The position numbers were made by a program, and so were the translations under genes. Shown in pieces: positions 33,030 to 42,635 of a stretch of DNA of 64,000 bases (position 1 is the first letter of the stretch; each line of letters starts with the position of its first letter). Source of the stretch: Bacteroidia bacterium (lineage in GTDB: Bacteria; Bacteroidota; Bacteroidia; Cytophagales; Cyclobacteriaceae); assembly GCA_030425425.1 (NCBI GenBank), contig JAUIAO010000007.1:1-64000 (forward strand), written 5' to 3'. The notes beneath the pieces were generated by a model that worked only from the letters and a program-made list of their open reading frames with translations, searched no databases and was not told where the DNA came from.

Positions 33030-34898
33030 TTATTTATTCATATATACCATCAGGATGGACATATCAGCTGGTGATACTCCACTAATTCTTGAAGCTTGAC
33101 CGAGTGTAGAAGGTTTTATTTTTAGCAATTTTTCTCTAGCCTCAGATGATAGTGAGGTTAACTGATTATAATCAAATTCGGGATTGATTTTTTGTGAATC
33201 AAATGCGATCATTTTGTCGGCATTTTCTTTTTCACGGGCAATATATGTTTCGTATTTGATTTGAATTTGAGCTTGTTCAATGGCTGCTCTATCATATTGA
33301 CTATGAATTCCTTCTATTGTATCAGAATCTATGGTTTTTAGTTTATCCAGATTCAAGTCCGGTCTTTTTAATAGATCATATATGCTAGACTTATCTTTTA
33401 TCGGCGCTGTGTTAATAGAAGATAATTTATCATTGATTGAGAGTGGTTTGTATTTTGTTGATTTAAGTTTATTGATAAGATTTTTGGTTTGATCAACTTT
33501 ATTTTCTGTTGTTCTATTTCTTTCTTCTGTAGCCAAACCTATTTCATAAGATTTAGATGTCAATCTTATATCAGCATTATCTTGTCTTAATAGTAATCTG
33601 TATTCTGCTCTAGAGGTAAACATACGGTATGGTTCATCTGTACCTTTATTGATGAGATCATCTATAAGTACGCCAATGTATGCTTCATTCCTTTTGAGTA
33701 TAAATGGTTCTTTGGAATTTATATTGAGATGTGCGTTAATTCCAGCTATTAGCCCTTGTGATGCTGCTTCTTCATATCCCGTCGTTCCGTTTATTTGTCC
33801 AGCAAAAAAGAGATTATCTATTAATTTAGTTTCAAGTGTAAGTTTGAGTTGTGTTGGTGGAAAGTAATCATACTCTATGGCGTATCCAGGCCTAAACATT
33901 TTTGCTTTCTCAAAACCCGGTATTTTTTGTAGGGCTTGATACTGTACATTTTCTGGTAGTGATGTTGAGAAGCCATTTACATAAACTTCCACTGTATTCC
34001 ATCCTTCTGGTTCTACAAAAATTTGATGTCTTTCTCTTTCTGCGAATCTGTTGATTTTATCCTCTATTGAAGGACAATATCTTGGCCCTATACCTTTTAT
34101 ACGACCATTGAACATAGGAGATTTCTCAAATCCAGTTTGCAATATGTCGTGTACGTTATTATTAGTATAGGTAATCCAACAGCTTCTCTGATTTACTAAT
34201 GGTGTTGTGATTGAGGAATATGAGAATTTTTCAGGTTCTTCATCTCCTTTTTGTTCTTCCATTTTTGAATAGTCCAAACTACGCCCATCTATTCTTGGAG
34301 GAGTTCCTGTTTTCATTCTTCCAGATTCAAATCCTAGCTGGACTAGTTGTTCTGTAATTCCTGTAGATGCTCTTTCTGCGCTTCTACCACCACCAAACTG
34401 CTTTTCTCCTATATGTATGATACCATTGAGAAATGTACCATTTGTAAGAATGACGGCTTTTGCTTTTATATTTAAGCCTAAAGATGTGGTAACACCGGTG
34501 ATCTTATTTTTATCAACTGTAATTCCTGTTACCATTTCTTGCCAAAAGTCAAGATTAGGAGTTGATTCAAGTTGTTTTCTCCATTCCTCAGAGAACCTCA
34601 TTCTGTCAGATTGTGCTCTTGGACTCCACATTGCTGGACCTTTGCTCCTATTGAGCATACGGAACTGTATCATTGATTTGTCAGTGATGATTCCTGAGAA
34701 TCCTCCCAGAGCGTCTATTTCTCTTACAATTTGTCCTTTTGCCAATCCTCCCATTGCCGGATTGCATGACATTTGGGCAATTGTATTCATATTCATTGTA
34801 GCAAGTAGAACTTTTGATCCCATGTTAGCTGCTGCAGCTGCAGCTTCACATCCTGCGTGTCCAGCACCTACTACGATAACATCATATTGTTGGAACAT
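33030..34898 (-). CDS. mnmG: tRNA uridine 5-carboxymethylaminomethyl modification enzyme MnmG
   Basis: 622 residues, canonical length. FAD-binding [16 protein letters not shown] near residue 8; [23 protein letters not shown] and [13 protein letters not shown] are MnmG signatures, as is [13 protein letters not shown]. With MnmE (not in the window) it modifies the wobble uridine of several tRNAs. Gene formerly gidA, often origin-linked. Upstream lie two parS sites and ybeY; downstream the methyltransferase is 1 bp away. Confidence 0.97.
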   Translation of the reverse strand: MFQQYDVIVVGAGHAGCEAAAAAANMGSKVLLATMNMNTIAQMSCNPAMGGLAKGQIVREIDALGGFSGIITDKSMIQFRMLNRSKGPAMWSPRAQSDRMRFSEEWRKQLESTPNLDFWQEMVTGITVDKNKITGVTTSLGLNIKAKAVILTNGTFLNGIIHIGEKQFGGGRSAERASTGITEQLVQLGFESGRMKTGTPPRIDGRSLDYSKMEEQKGDEEPEKFSYSSITTPLVNQRSCWITYTNNNVHDILQTGFEKSPMFNGRIKGIGPRYCPSIEDKINRFAERERHQIFVEPEGWNTVEVYVNGFSTSLPENVQYQALQKIPGFEKAKMFRPGYAIEYDYFPPTQLKLTLETKLIDNLFFAGQINGTTGYEEAASQGLIAGINAHLNINSKEPFILKRNEAYIGVLIDDLINKGTDEPYRMFTSRAEYRLLLRQDNADIRLTSKSYEIGLATEERNRTTENKVDQTKNLINKLKSTKYKPLSINDKLSSINTAPIKDKSSIYDLLKRPDLNLDKLKTIDSDTIEGIHSQYDRAAIEQAQIQIKYETYIAREKENADKMIAFDSQKINPEFDYNQLTSLSSEAREKLLKIKPSTLGQASRISGVSPADMSILMVYMNK

Positions 34899-34910
34899 AT
34901 TTTATATAGA

Positions 34911-34926
34911 TGTTTCACGTGAAACA
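34911..34926. promoter_or_regulatory. parS site 1
   Basis: TGTTTCACGTGAAACA is an exact match to the B. subtilis Spo0J/ParB site TGTTNCACGTGAAACA. It lies between mnmG and ybeY. ParB nucleates here and spreads, linking the origin region to chromosome segregation. Confidence 0.92.
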
Positions 34927-34956
34927 GTTAGAAAATCCACATCAAACACATCTAGG

Positions 34957-34972
34957 TGTTTCACGTGGAACA
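34957..34972. promoter_or_regulatory. parS site 2
   Basis: TGTTTCACGTGGAACA, 31 bp beyond site 1, one base from its symmetric version and still within the parS consensus. It ends at the base before the ybeY stop codon. Confidence 0.9.
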
Positions 34973-35395
34973 TTAAGAGAGCAAAGATATATACGCATCT
35001 TCTTTAGCTCTCATTATTATTTTATCCTCATCAGTTTTATCCTTATAACCAACTAAATGTAAAACCCCATGTATCATCACGCGGTGTAATTCATTATCAA
35101 AATCTGATTGGTTAATGTTAGCGTTTTCTTCTACACGATCTATGCTAATGAATATATCAGATGATATTGCTCCAGCAATTTCTGAATTATCAAAGGTGAT
35201 AATATCTGTATAATAATCATGGTTAAGATATTCTTGATTGACTTTTAGAAGATATTCGTCTGAGCAGAAGATATAGTTAATTGTTTCTATTGTCGAGTGT
35301 TCTGACTTTACGACACTAGTGATCCACTTCCTAATATTATCTGCATTAATGAGATCGAATTTGATTTCTTCATTAAAGAAATTGATCTCTTCCAT
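34973..35395 (-). CDS. ybeY: rRNA maturation RNase YbeY
   Basis: 140 residues. Zinc motif HGVLHLVGYKDKTDED: the two histidines of HxxxH are kept, while the third ligand position has KDK where most bacteria have DH, as in Bacteroidota relatives. SSDIFISIDRVEENA and ITFDNSEIAG strands fit too. Acts in 16S rRNA 3'-end processing. Its stop lies 1 bp from parS site 2, and its ATG overlaps the stop of the RsbW-like gene by 1 bp, so it is part of the coupled cluster. Confidence 0.94.
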   Translation of the reverse strand: MEEINFFNEEIKFDLINADNIRKWITSVVKSEHSTIETINYIFCSDEYLLKVNQEYLNHDYYTDIITFDNSEIAGAISSDIFISIDRVEENANINQSDFDNELHRVMIHGVLHLVGYKDKTDEDKIIMRAKEDAYISLLS

Positions 35396-35799
35396 TAATT
35401 CAGATAGAAAGTTAAGATTACAGATCGTCCCTCATTTTCGAAAGCCACTTCATCACATAGATGTTTCATAAGAAATATTCCTCTTCCTCCGGGCTTATCC
35501 AGGTTCTCTGGAGAGGTTGGATCTGGTAGATTATGAAAATCAAAACCTACTCCTTCATCTATGATAGTAAAGTTGAGCATAGAATCATCAACATTCAATT
35601 GAAGAGTTACATTCTTTTTAGCATCCAATTTATTGCCATGTAGTATGGCATTGTTTACTGATTCTGTGACAGCAATCATGATATTGCCATAGATGTCATC
35701 ATTTAGTGAAAACCTTTCACGAGCATTGTCAATGAAGCTTTCTACAATTCTGATGTTCTCAGCAAGTGATGGAATTTGTATTTGTATGCTGTTGTTCAT
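35395..35799 (-). CDS. RsbW-like ATP-binding protein (HATPase)
   Basis: 134 residues, a single GHKL domain. N-box ESVNNAILHGNKLD, G1 box DEGVGFD, G2 box GGRGIFLMKHL. This matches anti-sigma regulatory factors / serine kinases of the RsbW type, which lack a histidine-kinase dimerisation region. It would phosphorylate an anti-anti-sigma STAS protein, but no STAS or sigma gene is nearby. Start and stop each overlap the neighbouring genes by 1 bp, showing strong translational coupling with the DUF4175 protein upstream and YbeY downstream. Confidence 0.9.
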   Translation of the reverse strand: MNNSIQIQIPSLAENIRIVESFIDNARERFSLNDDIYGNIMIAVTESVNNAILHGNKLDAKKNVTLQLNVDDSMLNFTIIDEGVGFDFHNLPDPTSPENLDKPGGRGIFLMKHLCDEVAFENEGRSVILTFYLN

Positions 35800-38700
35800 T
35801 ATTCCTGCGATTCACTTATGCGCCTAAAATATTCGTTTACCTCGTTCTTATAAAAAGGAATCAAATCTAAAGGTATTGTTTTTAACAATTCGATTTCCTG
35901 TTTTTTAGCTTTTAAATATTCCTCTATTTCTGGTGGAAGTTTACGATAAATATCATTTGCAGTTTCGCCTTCCCTTTCTGGAGACTGTTTTTGCTCTCGC
36001 ATAGATTCTTCTGCTTCAAGTAATCTGGTCATGATTTCTTCCTGGCGATTGATCAATTCCTGCGTGATTCTTTTATTGACCAGATCCACTTCATTCTCTT
36101 CCATCTTTTCAATGGCTTCTTTCAGCTTGCTATCGGCTCCACCTTTTTTACCTTCTTCTCCATTTTCTCCTTCTTTATCACCACCGGGTTTTGGTTGGCC
36201 ATCTAATCCTTCCTGCATTTCTTCGAGCTGTTTCCTGAGTTCTGATTGCTCAGCGGCAAGTTTGGCTAATTCCTCAGATAGTTGTCTTCCTGATTTACCA
36301 CTACCTTTTAGTTGCTTGATTTGTTCACTCAATTGTTTCTGCAGCTGAGACATAGATGGCATAGATTTTTGTTCTCCACCAGGCTTAGGATTTCCCATAG
36401 CTTCAGACATTTGCATCTGCATTTGTTTGAGTACATCACTTAGTAGCAATGCAAGATTATTCATGGAAGTCATAGCGAACTGCTGGTGGCTCGTTGCTTT
36501 TCCCTTGTTACGTTCTCGCAATTCATACATTGTTTCGTCCAAATGTCGATTCATTTCGCTCACTTCTCTCGTAACAAAGGTGCTAATCTGAACCACTCTA
36601 TCAGCTAATGAAAGCAGACTATCTTTGATGACCTCTGCATTGCTGATCAATTGCAATTGGTTTTGTGATAATTCTATAAACCTGGGATCCAGTTGATTGA
36701 CAGCCTTGATTTCATCCATTATACTTTCTTGTTCCATAGAGAGCTTTACCAGATTATCCAGGATGTCACGTAGATCATCCATGTTTTCCTGCATCATATT
36801 CATTTCAGCACTTTCCATCATGCTCATCATCTGGTCAGACATCTTTTTCATTTTCTTACCAGCATTTTTCATTTGCTGACTGTTCTGCTGACGTTGCTTT
36901 TTTGATTGTTTATTGTTTTCAGGATCCCCTTGTTCATTGAGGTTTTCTTCAATGTCATTCAGATCATTGCTGATTTCTTTCTGGCTTTCATCCAGATTAT
37001 CAAGAGGTTCTGGATTTTTGAGTTCTTCATTGAGTTCTTCTGCTTCCTCCAGATCTTTCTTTATTTCTTCAAATTCCTCTTTGATTTCTTCTTGTTTGGA
37101 TTTTATATCCTCGGCATCGGCATTTTTATCATTTTGCTGCTCAGCTAAATCATCTTGTTTTTTTGCGAGATCATTCAATTTCTGAGCTGTTTGATCCATT
37201 TGAGTTTCCAACTTCATTCTTTTGAAAAGCTCAATAGCTCGTTCTAATTCTCTTTCCAGATTTTCTTCTTTTTGCTGAATTTTAGAAAGTTGATCCAACA
37301 CTTCGTCTGATTCACTATTTTCTTTTAGCAGTGGCTGAAGTTCATCGTACATCTTTTTGGTTTCCTCGTCGAGTACCTCATTCATCAATTCTTGAAGCTT
37401 TTTAGCTTTTTCCTGCAGCTTTTTATTTTGTTTTCCGAATTCTTTCTGGCTGTTGATCAATTCTTCATGTTGCTTCTGGAGTTTCTTAATTTCTTCATTG
37501 AGTTTTTCTTTTTCTTTCATCAACTCATCAATCAACTTTTCATCCTGCCAGTCCAGCTCTTTTTGGTTTTTGAGACGTTCTTCTAATTCTTTCAGTCTTT
37601 CATTAACCTCCTGTGCTTTGCTCTCTGTTTTCTGGAGTTGTTCTTCTGATTGCTCGCTTTTTTCTGCGATCATGTTTTCGACTTTCTCATCATTAGGCAT
37701 TCGGAAATAATATTTTTCAGAATCACTCGTTTTCCGGCCATTCACACCATCATTGTCTGAAATGGATACATACATTTCCAGATATTCCTCAGGTCTTAAA
37801 TCCAGAGAGTCCAAATTCCACCTAAAATAGAACTGCTGATTGTTCAGTTGTTTATTGAAGGAAACAGGCTGACGAATCACTTTTGAATCACCGGACCGTG
37901 TATAATTCAAATTCAATTGACTAAAACCGTAATCATCAGAAATATTGCCTGAAATGAAAATGGATTGATAAGTCACCGTATCTGGTAAAAAATCAACTTC
38001 TATTTTTGGGAACTCATCTTTAATAACAGATATGCTGTATTTGATAGGTGATTTATTCTGTGCGTATTCATTCGAAAGCAAGAGTTCATAACCTAAATTC
38101 TCTTTCACTCTCTTCGTAATGAAAAAAGACTCATCTGTCGTAGGCTCCACTAAAAGTGAATCTTTTGTGGAAGTGAATAAGATTTGCTCAGCGTCCGAAC
38201 AATTAATATTCCATTTTACAATGGATCCTTCCGGTATGATGAGATTGCCACTATTGATGATTTCTTCATCTTTGATTCCAGTGTAATTGGGATAATCAAG
38301 ATTGATGATCATTGATTTTATTTCTGGTCGGCTGTGAACTTTAAGTTCAAAAAGATCTGAGTAAAAGCCTGCAGCTTCTAATTGAAGCTCACGATCTCGA
38401 GTAACATTAGGCATAGTGAATGATGCTATGCCATTTTGAAATTTCATTGGATATTTTCTGTCGCTTTCCAATAAACGGACTTCTTCAGGTAAACTAGTTC
38501 CCGTTATTCTAACCTGAAGTGTATATTCATCATTCTTAAAAGCTACTAAATCAGAGAGTATTTCAAATTGAAACGGTGCTGGCTTAGAAAACTCTTGGTT
38601 GTATTTCAACAATCTGTCCGTAGATGACCCAAAGAAATCAGGACTGATAAAAGAAAACAGTGTAATCATTGACACTAATCCCAGAGCATAGTAGAACCAT

Positions 38701-39149
38701 TTTAGATTTACCTTGATGTTGATGGCTTTAGGAAAATCAAATATTTTTAGTTGTTCAGATTTTTGTGCGATAGCTGCAGAAAGCAACGAACTTTGAGTAC
38801 CAGACTCATTTAGCTGCAGATAATTGAGCAGCTTATCATCAATCTCAGGAAAGTGTTTACCGATCTCTTTAGCAGCAAACTCATCAGAAATTCCAGATGA
38901 GATATTCAATAGTCTATACAGTGGAATTAGAATGAAGTAACTCAGGTAAGCGCCCAACCCAACAATGGTTCCATAAAAAAGGATTGATTTGAAAGAGGAA
39001 CTAAACCAAAATAAACCTTCTAAAGTACTGAATATCAACCATATAAGTAGAAATAAGACAACCATCAGCAATGATCTTCTGGTGATCAAATTGAGGTAGT
39101 ACTTTCTCTTGTACTTGTTAAGATTGATTTTTAGTTGGTCTTGTGACAT
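35799..39149 (-). CDS. DUF4175 family membrane coiled-coil protein
   Basis: 1116 residues. Three membrane segments (about 24-46, 52-76, 148-166) come first. A beta-rich part follows to about 480 (FEILSDLVAFKNDEYTLQVRITG and others), with the domain facing the periplasm. A very long Glu/Lys/Gln coiled coil (about 500-870) and another helical region complete it. Layout and length match DUF4175. Met-rich patches (MKKMSDQMMSMMESAEMNMM) lie in the coil. Possible cell-envelope tether; function not established. Overlaps the RsbW-like gene by 1 bp. Confidence 0.88.
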   Translation of the reverse strand: MSQDQLKINLNKYKRKYYLNLITRRSLLMVVLFLLIWLIFSTLEGLFWFSSSFKSILFYGTIVGLGAYLSYFILIPLYRLLNISSGISDEFAAKEIGKHFPEIDDKLLNYLQLNESGTQSSLLSAAIAQKSEQLKIFDFPKAINIKVNLKWFYYALGLVSMITLFSFISPDFFGSSTDRLLKYNQEFSKPAPFQFEILSDLVAFKNDEYTLQVRITGTSLPEEVRLLESDRKYPMKFQNGIASFTMPNVTRDRELQLEAAGFYSDLFELKVHSRPEIKSMIINLDYPNYTGIKDEEIINSGNLIIPEGSIVKWNINCSDAEQILFTSTKDSLLVEPTTDESFFITKRVKENLGYELLLSNEYAQNKSPIKYSISVIKDEFPKIEVDFLPDTVTYQSIFISGNISDDYGFSQLNLNYTRSGDSKVIRQPVSFNKQLNNQQFYFRWNLDSLDLRPEEYLEMYVSISDNDGVNGRKTSDSEKYYFRMPNDEKVENMIAEKSEQSEEQLQKTESKAQEVNERLKELEERLKNQKELDWQDEKLIDELMKEKEKLNEEIKKLQKQHEELINSQKEFGKQNKKLQEKAKKLQELMNEVLDEETKKMYDELQPLLKENSESDEVLDQLSKIQQKEENLERELERAIELFKRMKLETQMDQTAQKLNDLAKKQDDLAEQQNDKNADAEDIKSKQEEIKEEFEEIKKDLEEAEELNEELKNPEPLDNLDESQKEISNDLNDIEENLNEQGDPENNKQSKKQRQQNSQQMKNAGKKMKKMSDQMMSMMESAEMNMMQENMDDLRDILDNLVKLSMEQESIMDEIKAVNQLDPRFIELSQNQLQLISNAEVIKDSLLSLADRVVQISTFVTREVSEMNRHLDETMYELRERNKGKATSHQQFAMTSMNNLALLLSDVLKQMQMQMSEAMGNPKPGGEQKSMPSMSQLQKQLSEQIKQLKGSGKSGRQLSEELAKLAAEQSELRKQLEEMQEGLDGQPKPGGDKEGENGEEGKKGGADSKLKEAIEKMEENEVDLVNKRITQELINRQEEIMTRLLEAEESMREQKQSPEREGETANDIYRKLPPEIEEYLKAKKQEIELLKTIPLDLIPFYKNEVNEYFRRISESQE

Positions 39150-39180
39150 ATATCAAAATACGAAAATAGGCTTTTTATAA

Positions 39181-39543
39181 TCACGCTTGAAAGCCAAGTT
39201 CCTGATTAAAATATTCCAAAGCCTGCATTTTCAATAATTTTTCTTGTTCTATCAAATCAAAATGAGGAAGTGGTTTTAATAGTTTCCAATGTGGCCATCC
39301 TTCCTGATCAATGCCATCTAGTTCATAATATCCAGCATAGGATAAAATTTTACAGATGCCAATATGCATTAAATCCTGTTTTTCTTCTTTTTCAAAATTC
39401 TTTGCTCCATGGCCAAGTTCCTGAACACCTATTAGAAATAACACCGAATTGAGATCTTTTGGCTTCTTGCCCACTGCCGAATCGATAAATGAAAGCAATT
39501 TTTGCCAATTTCTTTCTATTTCAAGATCTTTCTGGTATACCAT
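39181..39543 (-). CDS. conserved small protein of unknown function
   Basis: 120 residues, cytoplasmic, all-alpha. Features: NSVLFLIGVQELG near residue 32, KEEKQDLMHIGICKILSYAGYYEL near 57, and DQEGWPHWKLLKPLPHFD near 80. I recognise it as a recurrent Cytophagales neighbour of the DUF4175 gene but know no function. First gene of the minus-strand cluster; 31 bp to the DUF4175 gene. Only 23 bp separate its ATG from the comF ATG, so the two divergent promoters must overlap coding sequence. Confidence 0.78.
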   Translation of the reverse strand: MVYQKDLEIERNWQKLLSFIDSAVGKKPKDLNSVLFLIGVQELGHGAKNFEKEEKQDLMHIGICKILSYAGYYELDGIDQEGWPHWKLLKPLPHFDLIEQEKLLKMQALEYFNQELGFQA

Positions 39544-39566
39544 TATTTGAAATTCTATATTTAGGT

Positions 39567-40268
39567 ATGATTCTAAAGAAGAACATACGAGAATATGCCA
39601 ATGACTTTTTCAATTTGATGTTTCCACGTGTTTGCATCAATTGTCGCACAATATTAGTTTATCAGGAAGAACACCTCTGTACGGCCTGCCGACTTTCTAT
39701 CCCAAAAACCGGATTTCATTTGAAAAAGGATAATCCTTTGTTTCAAAAATTTGTTTCAGAGCCGAAAGTCAAGGAAGTAGCAACCTATATGCATTTCAAT
39801 AAGTTCGGTATTGCACAGAAGATTATTCATGAATTGAAATACAACAACAGGCCAGAAATTGGTATTATGATGGGTCGATGGTATGCTCAGGAATTGAAGG
39901 AGGCAAAATGGAATTTTGATATGATCATATCTGTACCTCTACATCCTTCTAAATTGAAGAAAAGAGGATATAATCAAAGTGACCAAATAGCATTGGGAAT
40001 TTCCGAAGTTCTTGGGATTCCAGTTGAAAAAGATATTGCCAGTAGAATAAGGAAGACGACCACTCAAACTAAAAAGTCAAAAGTACAACGATGGCAAAAT
40101 CTGGATTCGGTCTATCAAATCAATAAACCAGAGCAAATTGAGGGTAAAAACCTGTTAATCGTTGATGATGTGCTGACTACTGGTGCCACCATAGGGCAAT
40201 TAGTCAGTGAAATTTCCAAATTTCCAGTAAATAACATTTTTATAGCCACCATTGCGGCAGGTCAGTGA
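39567..40268 (+). CDS. comF: ComF family protein
   Basis: 233 residues from the ATG at 39567; a longer frame from 39489 would run back into the divergent gene and add 26 residues unlike the family. The N-terminal zinc ribbon has Cys23/26 and Cys38/41. The C-terminal phosphoribosyltransferase domain has LIVDDVLTTGATI (PRPP loop). In transforming bacteria ComF works with the DNA-uptake helicase; in others its role in DNA or purine metabolism is unclear. Cytoplasmic. Confidence 0.92.
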   Translation: MILKKNIREYANDFFNLMFPRVCINCRTILVYQEEHLCTACRLSIPKTGFHLKKDNPLFQKFVSEPKVKEVATYMHFNKFGIAQKIIHELKYNNRPEIGIMMGRWYAQELKEAKWNFDMIISVPLHPSKLKKRGYNQSDQIALGISEVLGIPVEKDIASRIRKTTTQTKKSKVQRWQNLDSVYQINKPEQIEGKNLLIVDDVLTTGATIGQLVSEISKFPVNNIFIATIAAGQ

Positions 40269-40345
40269 CAATAAATACTGACATAAATCATCTCATCGGT
40301 TATGTAACAAATGTTATAAAAGTCAGCATTTTTCTACTCTAGATT

Positions 40346-40353
40346 TACCTTTG
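40346..40353 (+). promoter_or_regulatory. -7 element for the cytochrome peroxidase gene
   Basis: TACCTTTG matches TAnnTTTG exactly. The resulting leader of about 110 nt includes the repeat relic at 40406-40434. Confidence 0.45.
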
Positions 40354-40405
40354 AATTCCACTTGTAGGCATAGCGAATCGACGATTTAGATGAATTTCAT
40401 GATAA

Positions 40406-40434
40406 ATGATCAATTGCCTCGATGGCTCTGCTTC
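40406..40434. repeat. repeat family 1, inverted relic C
   Basis: GCCTCGATGGCTCTGC is the reverse complement of the hairpin loop and right arm in copies A and B (GCAGAGCCATCGAGG), with a run of matches (TTGATCAT) beyond. It lies in the leader of the cytochrome peroxidase gene. Confidence 0.6.
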
Positions 40435-40469
40435 TAAGTAGAATTTTTCACCAATTTTTTAAAAGTACC

Positions 40470-41501
40470 ATGAAAAACATCTTACTAGCCTTCACAGTCG
40501 CCACATTCCTATTTGGATGTGGTGGAAACCAGAAAAAAGCTACAACTACAGAAAAACCGACTGCTCCGGGAGAATTTGCGGAAATCACTAAGTCTGCAAG
40601 AACCATCTTCGGCGCACTGCCAGCAGTAGCAGAAAACCCCAGCAATCCAATTACTCCAGAAAAGGTAGCACTTGGAAAAGCACTCTATTTCGATACCAGA
40701 TTATCAAAAGACAACACCCAAAGCTGTAATACATGCCATAACCTGGAAACCTATGGTGTGGATAACAAACCAACTTCGCCTGGAAATAATGGTGGTTTAG
40801 GTGAAAGAAACTCGCCAACTGTTCTCAATGCTGCCTTTCATATGGCGCAGTTTTGGGATGGAAGAGAACCCGATGTAGAAGCACAAGCCGGTGGCCCGAT
40901 CCTCAATCCTGTAGAAATGGAAATGCCAGATGAAGCGTCCGTAGTAAAGCGACTTTCAGCGGTAGAAGATTATCAACAAATGTTCGCAGCAGCGTTTCCG
41001 GATCAGGATTCACCAATCACCTATGACAATTTGAAAAAGGCCATCGGGGCATTTGAAAGAAAATTAGTGACACCTTCTAGATTTGATGAATTTATGAAAG
41101 GGAATGATCAGGCACTCACTTCACCAGAGAAGAAAGGTTTGCAAACTTTTGTTTCCTCAGGATGTATTACCTGCCATGCCGGTAACATGCTAGGTGGTCA
41201 TATGTATCAGAAATTTGGTCTATTTGGCAACTATTGGGAACACACAAAAAGTGAAAGAATTGATAGTGGAAGATATGCTGTGACAAAAAATGAGGTGGAT
41301 CAATTCATGTTTAAAGTACCATCACTGCGAAACGTAGAAAAAACAGGACCTTATTTTCACGATGGTAGTATTGAAGATTTAGGAGAATCAATCAAAATCA
41401 TGGCCAAACTTCAGGTAAACAAAGATTTGACAGACCAGGAAGTAGTAGAAATTGAGACATTCCTAAAATCACTGACTGGTGAATTACCAAAAGATATTTA
41501 A
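40470..41501 (+). CDS. di-heme cytochrome c peroxidase, lipoprotein
   Basis: 343 residues from the ATG at 40470; MKNILLAFTVATFLFGC is a lipobox with Cys17, absent from the longer frame starting at 40422. Heme motifs CNTCH (86-90) and CITCH (232-236) are those of bacterial di-heme peroxidases (CcpA/MauG family). Reduces H2O2 to water with electrons from a c-type cytochrome, anchored in a membrane facing the periplasm. Ends with a clear terminator at 41532-41560. Confidence 0.93.
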   Translation: MKNILLAFTVATFLFGCGGNQKKATTTEKPTAPGEFAEITKSARTIFGALPAVAENPSNPITPEKVALGKALYFDTRLSKDNTQSCNTCHNLETYGVDNKPTSPGNNGGLGERNSPTVLNAAFHMAQFWDGREPDVEAQAGGPILNPVEMEMPDEASVVKRLSAVEDYQQMFAAAFPDQDSPITYDNLKKAIGAFERKLVTPSRFDEFMKGNDQALTSPEKKGLQTFVSSGCITCHAGNMLGGHMYQKFGLFGNYWEHTKSERIDSGRYAVTKNEVDQFMFKVPSLRNVEKTGPYFHDGSIEDLGESIKIMAKLQVNKDLTDQEVVEIETFLKSLTGELPKDI

Positions 41502-41531
41502 AATCATAACACCTGCTTATTGTTGAAATCG

Positions 41532-41560
41532 AGCCCAGATTCAATTGTCTGGGCTTTTTT
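41532..41560 (+). terminator. intrinsic terminator of the cytochrome peroxidase gene
   Basis: AGCCCAGA (41532-41539) pairs with TCTGGGCT (41548-41555), 8 bp with an 8-nt loop, followed by TTTTT. Confidence 0.88.
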
Positions 41561-41561
41561 A

Positions 41562-41577
41562 TGTTCCACGTGAAATT
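41562..41577. promoter_or_regulatory. degenerate parS-like site
   Basis: TGTTCCACGTGAAATT matches the parS consensus TGTTCCACGTGGAACA at 13 of 16 bases (14 of 16 against the form ending GAAACA). It lies directly after the terminator in noncoding DNA, about 6.6 kb from the two clear sites. Possibly a weak ParB site. Confidence 0.45.
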
Positions 41578-41649
41578 AATTTGTCAAAACAGATTTTGGA
41601 TATGTATAGACTAAGTGGAAAACAGCGATCAGATTTATCAAACGAAACA

Positions 41650-42543
41650 CTACCTTCCGATCACCAGAAATATCAAACCGATCAATATTCCCCCGAGGTA
41701 AAGTGCTTTTCTTTTCACATTTTTCTCTTTGAAAATTACCGCACCAAAAAGAAACACAATCAATACATTGGATCTGCGTACCAGACTGATGATGGAGATC
41801 AAAGAATCAGGAAGCGAAATGCTGTAGAAATACAAATAATCTCCAATCAACAAAAACAAACCAATAAATGGAATCGTCCAGCGCCATTGAAATGGTGTGC
41901 TGTTTTTTCTTTTGGGATACCAAAGTAATCCAAGGATGGGGATAAGCATGAGTGTCTGATAGAACGTAAAGTATGCTTCAACAGCCATTACGTTCATTTC
42001 TCGAAGCAAAAACCGATCATATAGAGCGCTAATTGATCCGAGTAAAGTACCCAGAATCATCAACCAGAAGTATTTATTTCTTTTGAATGAAAATCCCTCC
42101 AATCTTCCCTCAGTGGAGAATAAATAGAAAAAGATGAAAATGGTCCCGCCTCCGATGGCCTGCAAGGCCGTTAATCTTTCGGAGAAAAATAAGAAAGCTC
42201 CCAGAGTAGTCCAAAGTGGTCCTGTGGATCGGATGGGAGCAAAAATGGTCAGAGGAAGATGCTTCAAAGCAAAATACGTACAGATCCAGCTGCTCAAAAC
42301 GATGAATGTTTTCAGTAGCATCCTCAAGTGCCCTTCAAAATCTAAGTGAGGAACAAAAAGTAAGTGATTTGGAGTAATCAAGCCGATTTCCGAAAAACCA
42401 ACAATACTTAGCATTACTAGCGAAGCAGCTACTGTAGACCAAAAAAGTGTAGGAAGTACAGCATTCTCCTGAAGCGATAATTTTTTGAAAATGTCATAAA
42501 AACCAAGGAATATTGCTGAAGCTATTGCTAGTAAAATCCACAT
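41650..42543 (-). CDS. EamA-family (DMT) transporter
   Basis: 297 residues with about ten membrane helices arranged as two EamA repeats: MWILLAIASAIFLGFYDIFKK opens the first, and MILGTLLGSISALYDRFL the second. Inner-membrane exporter or importer of metabolites (drug/metabolite superfamily); substrate unknown. The end is shadowed by an antisense frame at 41545-41928 that I reject. 106 bp separate the gene from the parS-like site. Confidence 0.88.
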   Translation of the reverse strand: MWILLAIASAIFLGFYDIFKKLSLQENAVLPTLFWSTVAASLVMLSIVGFSEIGLITPNHLLFVPHLDFEGHLRMLLKTFIVLSSWICTYFALKHLPLTIFAPIRSTGPLWTTLGAFLFFSERLTALQAIGGGTIFIFFYLFSTEGRLEGFSFKRNKYFWLMILGTLLGSISALYDRFLLREMNVMAVEAYFTFYQTLMLIPILGLLWYPKRKNSTPFQWRWTIPFIGLFLLIGDYLYFYSISLPDSLISIISLVRRSNVLIVFLFGAVIFKEKNVKRKALYLGGILIGLIFLVIGR

Positions 42544-42635
42544 AATTTATAAAATCAATAATCTGGCAAAGGTATATATCAGAGTTACATTTTATCTGTT
42601 CTGATCCTTTTAACTTGCCGTCAAATTTTTCCGTA

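Noticed and set aside
34417-35007. 196-residue plus-strand frame
   Set aside because: Antisense to mnmG over most of its length and across the parS block; hydrophobic by shadow of the real gene.
36031-37710. Row of Ser/Phe-rich plus-strand frames
   Set aside because: These are reverse-complement shadows of the Glu/Lys/Gln coiled coil of the DUF4175 gene.
39544-39566. Strand-switch gap at 39.5 kb as the origin
   Set aside because: Only 23 bp between two start codons, with no DnaA-like 9-mers; the AT-rich gap at 30 kb has both.
41545-41928. 127-residue plus-strand frame
   Set aside because: It lies antisense to the EamA transporter, begins in the terminator/parS-like region, and has no family pattern (polar, K/Q-rich).
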